Of a DNA stretch of 64,000 nt, positions 1-6,857 are shown piece after piece (position 1 is the first letter of the stretch; the number at the start of each line of letters is the position of its first letter). The translations under genes and the position numbers were made by a program. The notes beneath the pieces are model-generated. The model ran no database searches and was not told where the DNA came from. It saw nothing but the letters and a program-made list of their open reading frames with translations. The stretch is from a virus: positions 1 through 64,000 of the IMG/VR virus record IMGVR_UViG_3300013125_000003, one strand, 5' to 3'.

Positions 1-120
1 ATGGGTTCTGGAACTACTAACCTTGCTTGTTTAAAATTAAATCGCAAATCTATTGGAATTGAAAAGGAAAAACAATATTACGATGTTGCAGTTCGGAGGC
101 TTTCTTCGTATTGTGGCTAA
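1..120 (+). CDS. DNA methyltransferase, C-terminal end (partial)
   Basis: Frame 1 is open from the first base to TAA at 118-120 and encodes the last 39 residues of a protein beginning MGSGTT, followed by LNRKSIGIEKEKQYYDVA. This is the SAM-binding FxGSGTT motif and following helix that close beta-class (DPPY motif first, SAM motif last) N6-adenine or N4-cytosine DNA methyltransferases. The catalytic DPPY part lies upstream of the window, so target base and site are unknown. In a phage it would most likely protect or mark phage DNA. Whether the ATG at base 1 is merely internal cannot be seen, but the motif is normally preceded by DPF, so it is almost certainly internal. Confidence 0.85.
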   Translation: MGSGTTNLACLKLNRKSIGIEKEKQYYDVAVRRLSSYCG

Positions 121-340
121 CGGCTACGGCTATGTGTTAGAAGAAAAGCTGAAGTCGATTGCGACTAACGAACACGAAGAAAAGGTACGGAATCGTCGAA
201 ACGATCAGATCGGAGAAGGAGGAAGGGGTTTAAGGAAGAGAACGTACCGGGTCGTTGACGGAACCGTGATAGATCATACAACGAATAAACAATGCAGATG
301 GAAGGACGTACAAAAGGGTAAGATTGATCTGCTAAAATAA
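83..340 (+). CDS. Small basic protein of unknown function
   Basis: An 85-residue ORF whose first good ATG (83) overlaps the methyltransferase end by 38 bases. The product is rich in Arg/Lys (RNRRNDQ, RKRTYRVV) and ends WKDVQKGKIDLLK. No family is recognised. It sits 8 bases before the next gene, consistent with an operon. The long overlap with the methyltransferase makes the exact start uncertain. Confidence 0.45.
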   Translation: MLQFGGFLRIVANGYGYVLEEKLKSIATNEHEEKVRNRRNDQIGEGGRGLRKRTYRVVDGTVIDHTTNKQCRWKDVQKGKIDLLK

Positions 341-348
341 CGACTGAA

Positions 349-690
349 ATGAAAATACTATTCCTCGATGACGATCACAATCGGATCGATGTCATCAAAA
401 AAAGATGGGACGCAAATCATGAACTGAGCATTGCAGAAAATGCGGCTGAAGCTATTGATCTGTTAAAAAAGATCAAATTTGACTTGGCGAGCTTGGATCA
501 CGATCTTGGAGGAAAGGTTTTTCAACAGAGCGGTAAGAATACGGGTTACGAAGTAGCTCAGTTCATAGCAAAGATGAAAGACCCTCCGCCGATAGTAATA
601 GTTCACTCTTGGAATTACGATGGAGCTCAGAACATGCTAGCTGAACTTCGTGGAGTAACTGAAACTGATTATCAGCCATTTGTTGTATAA
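349..690 (+). CDS. Cyclic-phosphate processing receiver-domain protein
   Basis: A 113-residue single-domain protein with a receiver-like fold: LFLDDDHNR at the N-terminus (acidic cluster plus Arg), SLDHDLGG near residue 48 and IVIVHSWN near residue 85. This set (LDDD..R, LDHDLG, HSxN) matches the cyclic-phosphate processing receiver (cPPR) family, which comparative genomics has linked to RNA repair and to 2',3'-cyclic phosphate ends. It lacks the usual receiver output context and has no partner kinase here. The context of tRNA genes and an RNA ligase within 1.3 kb supports an RNA-repair role, but the biochemical activity is inferred from the family. Confidence 0.65.
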   Translation: MKILFLDDDHNRIDVIKKRWDANHELSIAENAAEAIDLLKKIKFDLASLDHDLGGKVFQQSGKNTGYEVAQFIAKMKDPPPIVIVHSWNYDGAQNMLAELRGVTETDYQPFVV

Positions 691-703
691 ATTTAGAAAG
701 AAC

Positions 704-1117
704 ATGATAAAAGCAACTAGAAATCAAATCTACAACGTTCACAACCATTACCAGGGAAAGACCAAGAAGGTCCTGTGTGCGTGCTCCGCTGGTCTGTTAA
801 GGTCAGCCACTCTCCAGAATTTTCTGATCAGAGAGTACGGTTACAACGTCAGAAACTGCGGAACCGACGAATCTTACGCACTAATCCCTATATCCGAAGC
901 TTTGGTTGAATGGGCAGACGAGATAGTTTTCGTCAATTCTCAGAATTACAACATGGTGAAGGAAGAGATCGAAAGTCTTGGAGCAACCGAAAAGTGCTAC
1001 GTTCTCAATATTCCGGACATTTACGCGTTTAACGATCCTGCTCTAGTAGACATCTGTAAGGAACAGTACGAGAGAATCGTTCTAACGAAAGTGGCTGGTA
1101 CTGCTGACGATAAATAA
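704..1117 (+). CDS. Low-molecular-weight tyrosine phosphatase-like protein
   Basis: A 137-residue protein with a P-loop CSAGLLRSAT (C-x5-R-S), followed by a helix, NCGTDES, a WADEIVFVN segment and the C-terminal pair of aspartates near NIPDIY. The order resembles the predicted protein-tyrosine phosphatases related to the low-molecular-weight class (VLFVCS...RS, WAD.I). Cys and Arg of the signature are both present, so it is probably active, though the substrate (phosphotyrosine, or a phosphate on RNA or nucleotide) is unknown. ATG at 704 is preferred to TTG at 680, which would overlap the previous gene. Confidence 0.6.
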   Translation: MIKATRNQIYNVHNHYQGKTKKVLCACSAGLLRSATLQNFLIREYGYNVRNCGTDESYALIPISEALVEWADEIVFVNSQNYNMVKEEIESLGATEKCYVLNIPDIYAFNDPALVDICKEQYERIVLTKVAGTADDK

Positions 1118-1121
1118 AGGT

Positions 1122-1298
1122 ATGAAACAATTCGTACCTAATTTTTCGGAATTTTCCAGAGTTTACGAGCAAGTTGCTAAAGAGGACGAGATTCTCAAAG
1201 GTGGAAAAGCGGACGACCAAGAGTTTCGTTTCGTTCGATCGGCTGATGTATTGGAAAAACAACAAGTGAAACCTTTTTCGGTAACCTTGTATAAATAA
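1122..1298 (+). CDS. 58-residue protein with FxxF targeting-like N-terminus
   Basis: A short ORF beginning 4 bases after the phosphatase stop and ending in TAT AAA TAA, so its last codons coincide with a late-promoter motif. The N-terminus reads MKQFVPNFSEFSRVYEQ and resembles the capsid-targeting-like peptide found on many other genes here (aromatic-x-x-aromatic followed by acidic residues). The rest is charged and lacks hydrophobic segments. It could be a small internal head protein; no family recognised. Confidence 0.45.
   Translation: MKQFVPNFSEFSRVYEQVAKEDEILKGGKADDQEFRFVRSADVLEKQQVKPFSVTLYK
1290..1298 (+). promoter_or_regulatory. T4-type late promoter motif
   Basis: TATAAATAA, identical to the motif before several structural genes in this window. 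It overlaps the stop of the 58-residue ORF. Transcription from it would cover the structured segment and the initiator-type tRNA. Confidence 0.55.
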
Positions 1299-1361
1299 CC
1301 CAGAACGACGCTTAACAACGATATGAAATAGGTAACGAGACAAACACGCAAAACTGAAAGA

Positions 1362-1441
1362 CCTCAGCGTTTCGCAGAGGCGACCCAAACGGGCGCTAGC
1401 GTGACGTTCTCGATCAAGTTTATTAAAGGCGCCCGTTTTTT
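1362..1441 (+). ncRNA. Structured noncoding segment ending in a terminator-like hairpin
   Basis: Between the 58-residue ORF and the first tRNA lie two hairpins. The first is compact (CCTC-a-GCG-ttt-CGC-a-GAGG, 1362-1380). The second has a 9-bp stem AACGGGCGC (1388-1396) / GCGCCCGTT (1429-1437) with a 32-base loop, closing on a T run at 1436-1441. It may be a terminator, a processed leader of the tRNA, or a small RNA. No coding frame was found. Confidence 0.35.
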
Positions 1442-1445
1442 ACAT

Positions 1446-1518
1446 CGCGGGGTGGCAGCAGAGGTAGCTCGCAAGGCTCATAACCTTGAGGTCGAAGGTT
1501 CGAATCCTTCTCCCGCAA
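1446..1518 (+). tRNA. tRNA-Met, initiator type (anticodon CAT)
   Basis: A cloverleaf with acceptor CGCGGGG/TCCCGCA, anticodon loop CTCATAA (CAT), variable loop AGGTC and T arm GAAGG-TTCGAAT-CCTTC. Position 1 is C and position 72 is A, the unpaired C1-A72 hallmark of bacterial initiator tRNA, and the acceptor closely matches the bacterial fMet tRNA. The D stem is irregular (CAGC/GCTC with an extra base before it). CCA is not fully encoded (ends A-ACA). The anticodon stem has only a partial GGG/CCC run (AGG/CCT). Initiator identity is likely, but elongator use is not excluded. Confidence 0.85.
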
Positions 1519-1570
1519 CACTTGTAGGTATCGCATCGGGCAAGTACTGGAATCTACCTACTATTTTTTT

Positions 1571-1599
1571 ACCTCATCCTGAAAAGGGTGAGGTTTTTT
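1571..1599 (+). terminator. Rho-independent terminator after tRNA-Met
   Basis: Stem ACCTCA-TCC / GGG-TGAGGT around loop TGAAAA, followed by a T run. It lies about 50 bases after the tRNA and would end that transcript before the RNA ligase gene. Confidence 0.75.
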
Positions 1600-1604
1600 A
1601 TTGG

Positions 1605-1610
1605 TACAAT
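1605..1610 (+). promoter_or_regulatory. Possible -10 element before the HNH-RNA ligase gene
   Basis: GGTACAATACT sits just after the terminator and 6 bases before the ATG, resembling the TAGTATAAT elements elsewhere in this window. No clear -35 box is seen. The closeness to the start would imply a nearly leaderless mRNA. Confidence 0.3.
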
Positions 1611-1616
1611 ACTCTC

Positions 1617-2672
1617 ATGGAAACACCAGCACTATACTCACGGGACGATTTTAGGTCGCTAGTTTTTGCTCGCGATAATTACTCGTGTGTGATGTGCGGC
1701 AACCCGGCTAAGGACGCACATCACATCATAGAGCGTAGGCTGTTTTCAGACGGAGGTTATTACCTAGAAAACGGAGCTTCTCTGTGCGAGTACCACCACC
1801 TTGCAGCAGAAAGAACTACTCTATCGTGCAACGAGATTCGCAACAGTGCTGGTATAACTCAGATCGTCATACCTGATCACATGTACGATGATCTCCAATA
1901 CGATAAGTGGGGAAACATAATTCTGCCCAACGGCTTTAGATTGAGAGGTGAACTCTTTTACGACGAATCCGTTCAGAAAGTCCTATCAGAAGGGAACATG
2001 CTACACTTGTTTCAAAAGTACGTTAAGTACCCGAGAACGATGCACCTTCCTTGGAGCAATTTACTAAAGGATGACAGAATCTTGGCGAACGACGATCATT
2101 TTGTCGGAAAAAGAGTCATCGTTACCTTGAAGATGGACGGTGAGAACACGACCATGTACAACGATAAGATCCACGCACGTTCGTTAGACTCAGGAAGTCA
2201 CGAGACCAGGAATTGGGTGAAAGGCCTGTGGTCCAGAATCGGTTGGATGATCGACGATAACATGCGAATATGCGGAGAGAACCTCTACACTGTTCACTCA
2301 ATGAAGTATGACAACTTACCTTCATACTTCATGGTGTTTTCAGTTTGGATCGATAACACTTGCTTGGCCTGGGAAGAAACGACTGAGTACGCTCAGATCC
2401 TTGGACTGGAAACAGTTCCTGTGATCTATGACGGCATTTACGACAGAGAAGCTATCGAAAAAGCGTTTGCTCAGTACTCAGAAACTAATGAGGGTTACGT
2501 TGTCCGAATAGCTGACAGCTTCAACTACGGCGATTTCAGAAAGAGCATAGCCAAGTACGTTCGGCCGCAATTTAGGCAGGCGATCAACAATTCGCACGGA
2601 CACTGGATCTCAAAAAAAGTAGAAACTAATAAGCTGAAAAGTGACAGTTCAACGGAAAAAGTGGTACGTTAA
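1617..2672 (+). CDS. HNH domain-RNA ligase fusion
   Basis: A 351-residue protein starting at ATG 1617; upstream in-frame codons run through the tRNA and are not coding. Residues about 10-65 form an HNH-like zinc module (C24-x2-C27, HH35-36, C57-x2-HH60-61). From about residue 165 it is an ATP-dependent RNA ligase: nucleotidyl-lysine motif KMDGEN (K172), RICGENLY, EGYVVRI and KYVRP correspond to motifs I, III, IV and V. The ligase would seal RNA breaks through AMP-lysine chemistry. The HNH part may bind RNA/DNA or cut it; its catalytic residues look present. Location between two tRNA genes and near cPPR and HAD proteins suggests tRNA repair against host anticodon nucleases, as T4 Rnl1 does, which is inference. 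Confidence 0.8.
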   Translation: METPALYSRDDFRSLVFARDNYSCVMCGNPAKDAHHIIERRLFSDGGYYLENGASLCEYHHLAAERTTLSCNEIRNSAGITQIVIPDHMYDDLQYDKWGNIILPNGFRLRGELFYDESVQKVLSEGNMLHLFQKYVKYPRTMHLPWSNLLKDDRILANDDHFVGKRVIVTLKMDGENTTMYNDKIHARSLDSGSHETRNWVKGLWSRIGWMIDDNMRICGENLYTVHSMKYDNLPSYFMVFSVWIDNTCLAWEETTEYAQILGLETVPVIYDGIYDREAIEKAFAQYSETNEGYVVRIADSFNYGDFRKSIAKYVRPQFRQAINNSHGHWISKKVETNKLKSDSSTEKVVR

Positions 2673-2806
2673 ACTTCACTAAGCAATTTTGCACCACAAT
2701 AACAAAAAAATCAAACAAGATGAAGTAGAGCATTAGAAGTCCTGTCGGAGTTTTTGAATCTCAAGCTGTTAATTCACAAAATTCACAACAAAAAAATTCA
2801 AAAACA

Positions 2807-3106
2807 ATGACAACAAAAGACTTAAAATCGGAAATCAAAGCCCTCGCAGAAAAGCAGAGGCAGACCAAGGAACAGAGAAAAACTGTAAACTTCAAGGGAA
2901 CACGTTCTTTGAATCCTAAAGACGCGCAGCTTTTAGCGCTCGAACAGAAAAGCCAACTCAAGCACATGTACATCGCGTACGCTCTGCTCAGAGGCAAATC
3001 TATAGAGACGGCTATCAACCCGGAAACTGAGTATTCACAAAGAAAGGTTGACGAAATCATGGCGAAGTATGCAGAAGCTGTTTGTGTTAGTGAGAACGGA
3101 TCTTAA
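2807..3106 (+). CDS. Hypothetical protein, helical and basic
   Basis: A 99-residue ORF preceded by an A-rich leader without a Shine-Dalgarno sequence. The N-terminal half is Lys/Gln/Glu-rich and probably a single long helix; the C-terminal half contains QLLALEQKSQLKHMYIAYAL and could be a helix-turn-helix-like bundle. No family is recognised. It overlaps the next gene (Pth2-like) by 38 bases, implying coupled translation. The 134 bases before it hold no recognisable element beyond A-rich runs. Confidence 0.55.
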   Translation: MTTKDLKSEIKALAEKQRQTKEQRKTVNFKGTRSLNPKDAQLLALEQKSQLKHMYIAYALLRGKSIETAINPETEYSQRKVDEIMAKYAEAVCVSENGS

Positions 3107-3362
3107 GGGATCCAGCCCAGCCGTACAGGCTGGCCACGCCGTCGCGCAGTGGATGATTGATCATCCGAACACCTGGGAAAACGAAACCCTGGTCTACCTA
3201 AACGTCGGTTCAAAGTTCGACCTGCACAAGTGGATCTCAAAAATTTACTACAAAGACTTGGATTTCTCAATTTTCAAAGAACCTGACCTTGATCACGAAG
3301 CAACAGCGATCGCTTGTTTAACCGATAAACGCAACATCTTCAGCAACCTTCCGCTCCTGTGA
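3069..3362 (+). CDS. Pth2-family peptidyl-tRNA hydrolase-like protein
   Basis: A 97-residue protein starting MQKLFVLVRTDLKG and containing AVQAGHAVAQWM, which matches the Pth2 fold signature (VxRxDLxMxxGKxAAQ.xHA). C-terminal FKEPDLDHEATAIA fits the Pth2 core (EPD...E.TAIA). Pth2 enzymes release tRNA from peptidyl-tRNA, recycling stalled chains. Length is close to the minimal domain (about 115). Some conserved positions differ (SSPAVQ in place of GKxAAQ), so activity is uncertain. Placement between two tRNA genes suggests a translation role. The stop codon lies in the loop of a terminator hairpin. Confidence 0.65.
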   Translation: MQKLFVLVRTDLKGSSPAVQAGHAVAQWMIDHPNTWENETLVYLNVGSKFDLHKWISKIYYKDLDFSIFKEPDLDHEATAIACLTDKRNIFSNLPLL

Positions 3363-3378
3363 GCGGAAGGTTTCCTTT
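3345..3378 (+). terminator. Terminator overlapping the Pth2-like stop
   Basis: An 11-bp perfect stem AACCTTCCGCT / AGCGGAAGGTT with loop CCTGTG followed by TTTCCTTTT. The TGA of the upstream gene falls in the loop region, so translation and termination are tightly packed. Confidence 0.75.
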
Positions 3379-3391
3379 TAACAAGAAAAAC

Positions 3392-3814
3392 ATGGACACT
3401 TACTTAGATCATAAAAACGTAGTCAAGAGACTAGTTGACGAGTACCGATTTCACGAAGGTTTGGTCGTAGCGTACGATTTTGACAACACTGTGTACGATT
3501 ATCGCAAAAAGGGAGACACTTACGACATGGTAGTTGACCTACTAAGAACGTTGGAAAAAGTTCCTGGAATAAGCTTTGTTGTTTGGACCGGAACTGCTAA
3601 CGAACGCCACGATTTTGTTAGAGCCTATCTTCAAGCGAACGACATTCCGTACCATACGATAAACGAGAACCCATCTTTCTTCAAATCTTCGAGTAGAAAG
3701 ATCTTTTACAGCATCCTTCTCGATGATAGAGCTGGTTTAGTCTCAGCGTACAATGCCCTGGTTGACTTTTTGAACGAAATTGGGGTACAGTATTTTTACA
3801 AAGAAAGATCATGA
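3392..3814 (+). CDS. HAD-superfamily phosphatase-like protein
   Basis: A 140-residue protein with the HAD motifs VAYDFDNTVYDY (nucleophile D and acid D), VVWTGT (motif II T/S) and LLDDRAGL (motif IV acids). It is a minimal HAD without a large cap. Such phage HADs may remove 3' or 5' phosphates from nucleic acid ends or nucleotides; two other HADs in this window resemble RNA-repair HAD domains. ATG 3392 follows an A-rich leader and is preferred to the in-frame 3359 start inside the terminator. Confidence 0.7.
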   Translation: MDTYLDHKNVVKRLVDEYRFHEGLVVAYDFDNTVYDYRKKGDTYDMVVDLLRTLEKVPGISFVVWTGTANERHDFVRAYLQANDIPYHTINENPSFFKSSSRKIFYSILLDDRAGLVSAYNALVDFLNEIGVQYFYKERS

Positions 3815-3858
3815 AAAAGTCCGTAAAAGTTTTAGTAGTTGGCGAAACTTTCGATTAA
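3811..3858 (+). pseudogene. Possible truncated gene start before the amber tRNA
   Basis: ATG overlaps the HAD stop (ATGA coupling) and encodes only MKKSVKVLVVGETFD before TAA. The peptide looks like a first beta-strand and P-loop-like turn of a larger protein. It may be the remnant of a gene cut off by tRNA insertion, or a chance ORF. Confidence 0.25.
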
Positions 3859-3861
3859 ATT

Positions 3862-3934
3862 GGGTTTGTAGTTCAGCGGTAGAACGGCGGTCTCTAAAAC
3901 CGTTAGTCGGGGGTTCGACTCCCCCATTCCCTCA
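3862..3934 (+). tRNA. Amber-reading tRNA (anticodon CTA)
   Basis: The D arm GTTC/GAAC, anticodon stem GCGGT/ACCGT with loop CTCTAAA, variable loop TAGTC and T arm GGGGG-TTCGACT-CCCCC are all well formed. The anticodon (3894-3896) is CTA, which reads the UAG stop codon. The acceptor stem GGGTTTG/ATTCCCT pairs poorly in its middle (T.T and T.C mismatches), so the charging enzyme cannot be guessed and a degenerate tRNA is possible. CCA is not encoded. A terminator follows directly. A tail-adhesin gene 2 kb downstream contains an in-frame TAG. Confidence 0.75.
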
Positions 3935-3935
3935 G

Positions 3936-3960
3936 AAGCCTGAACCACTCAGGCTTTTTT
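3936..3960 (+). terminator. Rho-independent terminator after the amber tRNA
   Basis: Perfect 8-bp stem AAGCCTGA / TCAGGCTT with loop ACCAC and a T run, starting 2 bases after the tRNA. Confidence 0.85.
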
Positions 3961-3962
3961 AG

Positions 3963-3968
3963 TATAAG
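3963..3968 (+). promoter_or_regulatory. Possible -10 element (TAGTATAAG)
   Basis: TAGTATAAG directly follows the terminator and lies 19 bases before the glycosyltransferase ATG. It resembles TAGTATAAT elements at 8.4, 12.7 and 16.5 kb. Confidence 0.4.
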
Positions 3969-3986
3969 AGCGAAAAGTTACATTAG

Positions 3987-5855
3987 ATGTCTAAGAACAG
4001 GATAGCTCTAATCCAAGTATGGTTCGGTAAGCTTCCCAGCTATTTCGAGTACCACCACTCAACCTGCCTAAACCAGAGAATCGATTTTTACTTTTTCACC
4101 GACCAAGAAGTCGACAAAAAGTTCGAAGCTGAAAACGTAAAATTCTTCAAGATCACGCCGAGAGACGTTCAGCAGAGATTGTTCGACAGAACAAAAAGAC
4201 CTCTAGTAATCCCGTCAGCTTACAAGCTCAACGATATTAAGCCTACTTATCCGGACCTTTTTCGAGAGTATGTGAAGGATTACGAGTTCGTTGGTTGGTA
4301 CGATATTGACACTTTGCTTGGAGATGTTGCTTCCTGGATGGAACCTTATCTTGACGAGTTTGACGTGATCTCCTTCGGAGAGAACGGTCCAATTTACAAT
4401 CGCATCTCTGGACCTTTGGCGATAACTCGAAACACCGAAAAAGTTAGAACAGTTTACCTAAATGATCCAACCTTTTACGAGTGCATGTCAAAACCAGACT
4501 ACGACGAGTACGACGAGAGGAAGATAACCGAAACTTACGAAAAGCTAGGGATTCATGTGAAGGTCATGTTTGACTGTTCTAACATGGACCCGATCAGCTA
4601 CAAGATCAAGTTTGACGCACTTTGGACTGGCGGGAAAGTGTACGTTGGCGGAGTAGAAAAGATGATCTACCACTTCTTCAGAAAGAAGCACACTGAGTTC
4701 AAGAGAAGGGGCCAAGCGATCGTAGCTAGGAGAAAAGTGGAGTACTTGGACGATTTCTACTACATCACATACTTCACGCAGAGTTACGAGCCGACCGCTA
4801 GAACTCTGATCAGCACGATAGAAAAGTTCTCGAGAAGAAGGTGCATTTTGTACACGGTGAACTATTCGTCCACGTTAGTTCACGAGCTATCCGATCAATT
4901 CGTAGTTAGGCGGATAGACATCACAGGCAGGGATTTTCTTGACAAGCGCGGGCGCAGCTTCAACACGATCACTTCCAAGCCGGTCATTCAACTCGACTCA
5001 CTTACTGCTTTTCCAGGAAAGAAGTTCGTGTTCCTTGACACCGACATTTACATCACGGTAGGCATGGATTCGATAGCTAAGTACTTCAACCAGCTGGAAA
5101 ATTACCCCTTGACGAATTCCCACGTGCACGACGTCATCTACAGCATAGAAGATAACGGCGACCGCGTTAGTTCGTTGCACGCTCTTGGCGACGAGATAGG
5201 TGTTCCTGTTAGAATATTTCCTAGACGAAAGACCAACGTGATGCTATACGACGAAAGGTCAGCGTGGTTCTTCAAAGAGCAGATGGACATCTACAACGAG
5301 CACAAGGATTCGACCAGGAGGTCCATCTTTAAGTTTCACGATGAGGACACATTCAACATCATACTGTCAAAGTACGACCTCCCTAAAGCCCTCCCAGTAG
5401 TGGACATTGAGGAATCGTTCGACATAAACCTAAACATTTACGATAATTACACTTACAACTGCTGTCCAATATCTGACAAAGCAATCGTTCCGAAAACTGA
5501 TCGTGACGTTTACGTGTTTCATGGTTACAAGAGTCCGGAAGTTTTTCAGCAAGTCGAAGACACCTACGGCTCTACTGTTCTTGATAAAACCGACATGATC
5601 GTCGAGTACGACGGGAAGGACGTTGTTCTGATAAAAACATCGTTTCTCAAGGAGAAAAGGATCGAACCGAAAGTAAACGTCATTCTGAAGGACGATGATG
5701 CCGAAATATTTAGGTGTGGTTGGGAAATATTCAACTCTCAGCTGTTCTTCATCTGGGGAATTCACTTACAGAATCGCAAGACCTACTTGGTAGAACTGAC
5801 CGAACAGGGAACTGACCGTTTAATTTTCAGGACCGAGCTGATCACAAACTACTGA
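3987..5855 (+). CDS. Two-domain glycosyltransferase-like protein
   Basis: A 622-residue protein. Residues 1-240 match the DUF6625-type glycosyltransferase pattern: IALIQVWFGKLPSYF, ...IDFYFFTD, YKLNDIKPTYPDLF and GWYDIDTLLGD, where DID is the probable metal-binding DxD. Residues about 255-470 form a second GT-A-like domain with ITYFTQSYEPTARTLIST and FVFLDTDIYI (second DxD). The C-terminal 130 residues are a beta-rich region with no family recognised. Sugar and acceptor are unknown; cell-surface, virion protein or modified DNA are all possible. It is transcribed just after the tRNA terminator and is followed by the adhesin gene, so modification of the adhesin is an attractive guess. Confidence 0.7.
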   Translation: MSKNRIALIQVWFGKLPSYFEYHHSTCLNQRIDFYFFTDQEVDKKFEAENVKFFKITPRDVQQRLFDRTKRPLVIPSAYKLNDIKPTYPDLFREYVKDYEFVGWYDIDTLLGDVASWMEPYLDEFDVISFGENGPIYNRISGPLAITRNTEKVRTVYLNDPTFYECMSKPDYDEYDERKITETYEKLGIHVKVMFDCSNMDPISYKIKFDALWTGGKVYVGGVEKMIYHFFRKKHTEFKRRGQAIVARRKVEYLDDFYYITYFTQSYEPTARTLISTIEKFSRRRCILYTVNYSSTLVHELSDQFVVRRIDITGRDFLDKRGRSFNTITSKPVIQLDSLTAFPGKKFVFLDTDIYITVGMDSIAKYFNQLENYPLTNSHVHDVIYSIEDNGDRVSSLHALGDEIGVPVRIFPRRKTNVMLYDERSAWFFKEQMDIYNEHKDSTRRSIFKFHDEDTFNIILSKYDLPKALPVVDIEESFDINLNIYDNYTYNCCPISDKAIVPKTDRDVYVFHGYKSPEVFQQVEDTYGSTVLDKTDMIVEYDGKDVVLIKTSFLKEKRIEPKVNVILKDDDAEIFRCGWEIFNSQLFFIWGIHLQNRKTYLVELTEQGTDRLIFRTELITNY

Positions 5856-5862
5856 TAAATAA
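5854..5862 (+). promoter_or_regulatory. T4-type late promoter motif before the adhesin
   Basis: GATAAATAA immediately after the glycosyltransferase stop, 17 bases before the adhesin ATG at 5880; spacing matches other late genes here. Confidence 0.6.
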
Positions 5863-5879
5863 GAATAAAGTAGCGGATC

Positions 5880-6851
5880 ATGTCAACTTACCAAGCCAGA
5901 CCTTTTGCAATCGGAGACATCGGTGCAGGCGGGATAGCCTATTACAACATGTCGATAGGCGAACCGAACCTTAATTACGATGAACTTCCTGGTGGGTTGA
6001 CGTGGTACATGGAACCAAACGAGATACCCGGGTTCATCATAGCTTTGTAGAACGGAGCTGAACCGACATTCTTTAGGTCCACTAATAAGACTGATGCTAG
6101 CTACCTTTCGCTACTACAATCTCTATACAAGAGCAGCACAGGATTGGAACCTGGCACAACGATACCCTGGTTCGACACGTTCCTTTCTACCAACAGCCTG
6201 TACACTTCTTACGAGGTCAGCGGGTCGATGAGCTTCACTGGAACTGGAACGTGTTACGGAGAAGTAGCCAGCGCTACCGACCTTCTCCCAGGAACGAATG
6301 ATTTTACAGTTGAATGGTTCCAGAAACAGAGCTTAGGTTCGGATTTTCCTAGAGTATTTCAGTTCGGTGCATGGCCTTCAGGATTCGGCACAAGCTCGAA
6401 AAGCGGAGCAATCTATTTTTGGTACAACGGGCAGTACATATTCAGAGGCTTGCCTACCTGGCAGGATGAGTGGATCCACATAGCGATATGCCGTTACAAG
6501 AATTACGTGAGGATATTTCACAACGACACTCAGCTTGGAGCAGCGGCTTACATACCGGACAACATCACTGATACTGAAACTGTTATGCATTTGGGAATCG
6601 ACCCTGGATACGCTTCTACCACTTACTTCACCGAGTTGATAAGCAACTTTCACGTAAATCCAACTGTTGCAAAATACTGGGAAAACTTTTCTGCGCCGAC
6701 ATCAGGATTGAACATATCTTACGATTCTCACCTTCTTTTGAGAGCATCAACCAACGGTTCTCTTCTAACCGATTCCAGTCCAATCGGAATGACTGTAACT
6801 ACTGCTGGATCAACACCTATAGCTTGGAGCTCAGATAAACCTTTCGTCTAA
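5880..6851 (+). CDS. LamG/ConA-like tail adhesin with in-frame amber codon
   Basis: The frame opens at ATG 5880 (18 bases after a late promoter motif) and runs to TAA at 6849-6851, interrupted only by TAG at 6048-6050 (codon 57). Sequence on both sides fits one protein. GLTWYMEPNEIPGFIIAL precedes the TAG; NGAEPTFFRSTNKTDASYL and FLSTNSLYTSY follow. This is a pattern I recognise from phage virion proteins with an FxRS..KTD..(F/Y)..L segment. Residues about 112-323 form a laminin-G/concanavalin-A-like beta-sandwich (DFTVEWFQK, WIHIAICRYKNYVRIFHND), typical of receptor-binding or decoration proteins. With suppression the product is 323 residues; without it only 56. Sequencing error or a pseudogene remains possible. 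Confidence 0.7.
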
Positions 6852-6857
6852 TTGGAG

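Noticed and set aside
1401-1616. Upstream extension of the HNH-ligase ORF
   Set aside because: The frame is open but runs through a tRNA and a terminator, so ATG 1617 is the credible start.
6048-6143. Reading the adhesin as two genes, with a TTG start at 6144
   Set aside because: The second part would lack a promoter, leader and the conserved segment between 6051 and 6143, which is clearly protein-like and in frame with the first part.
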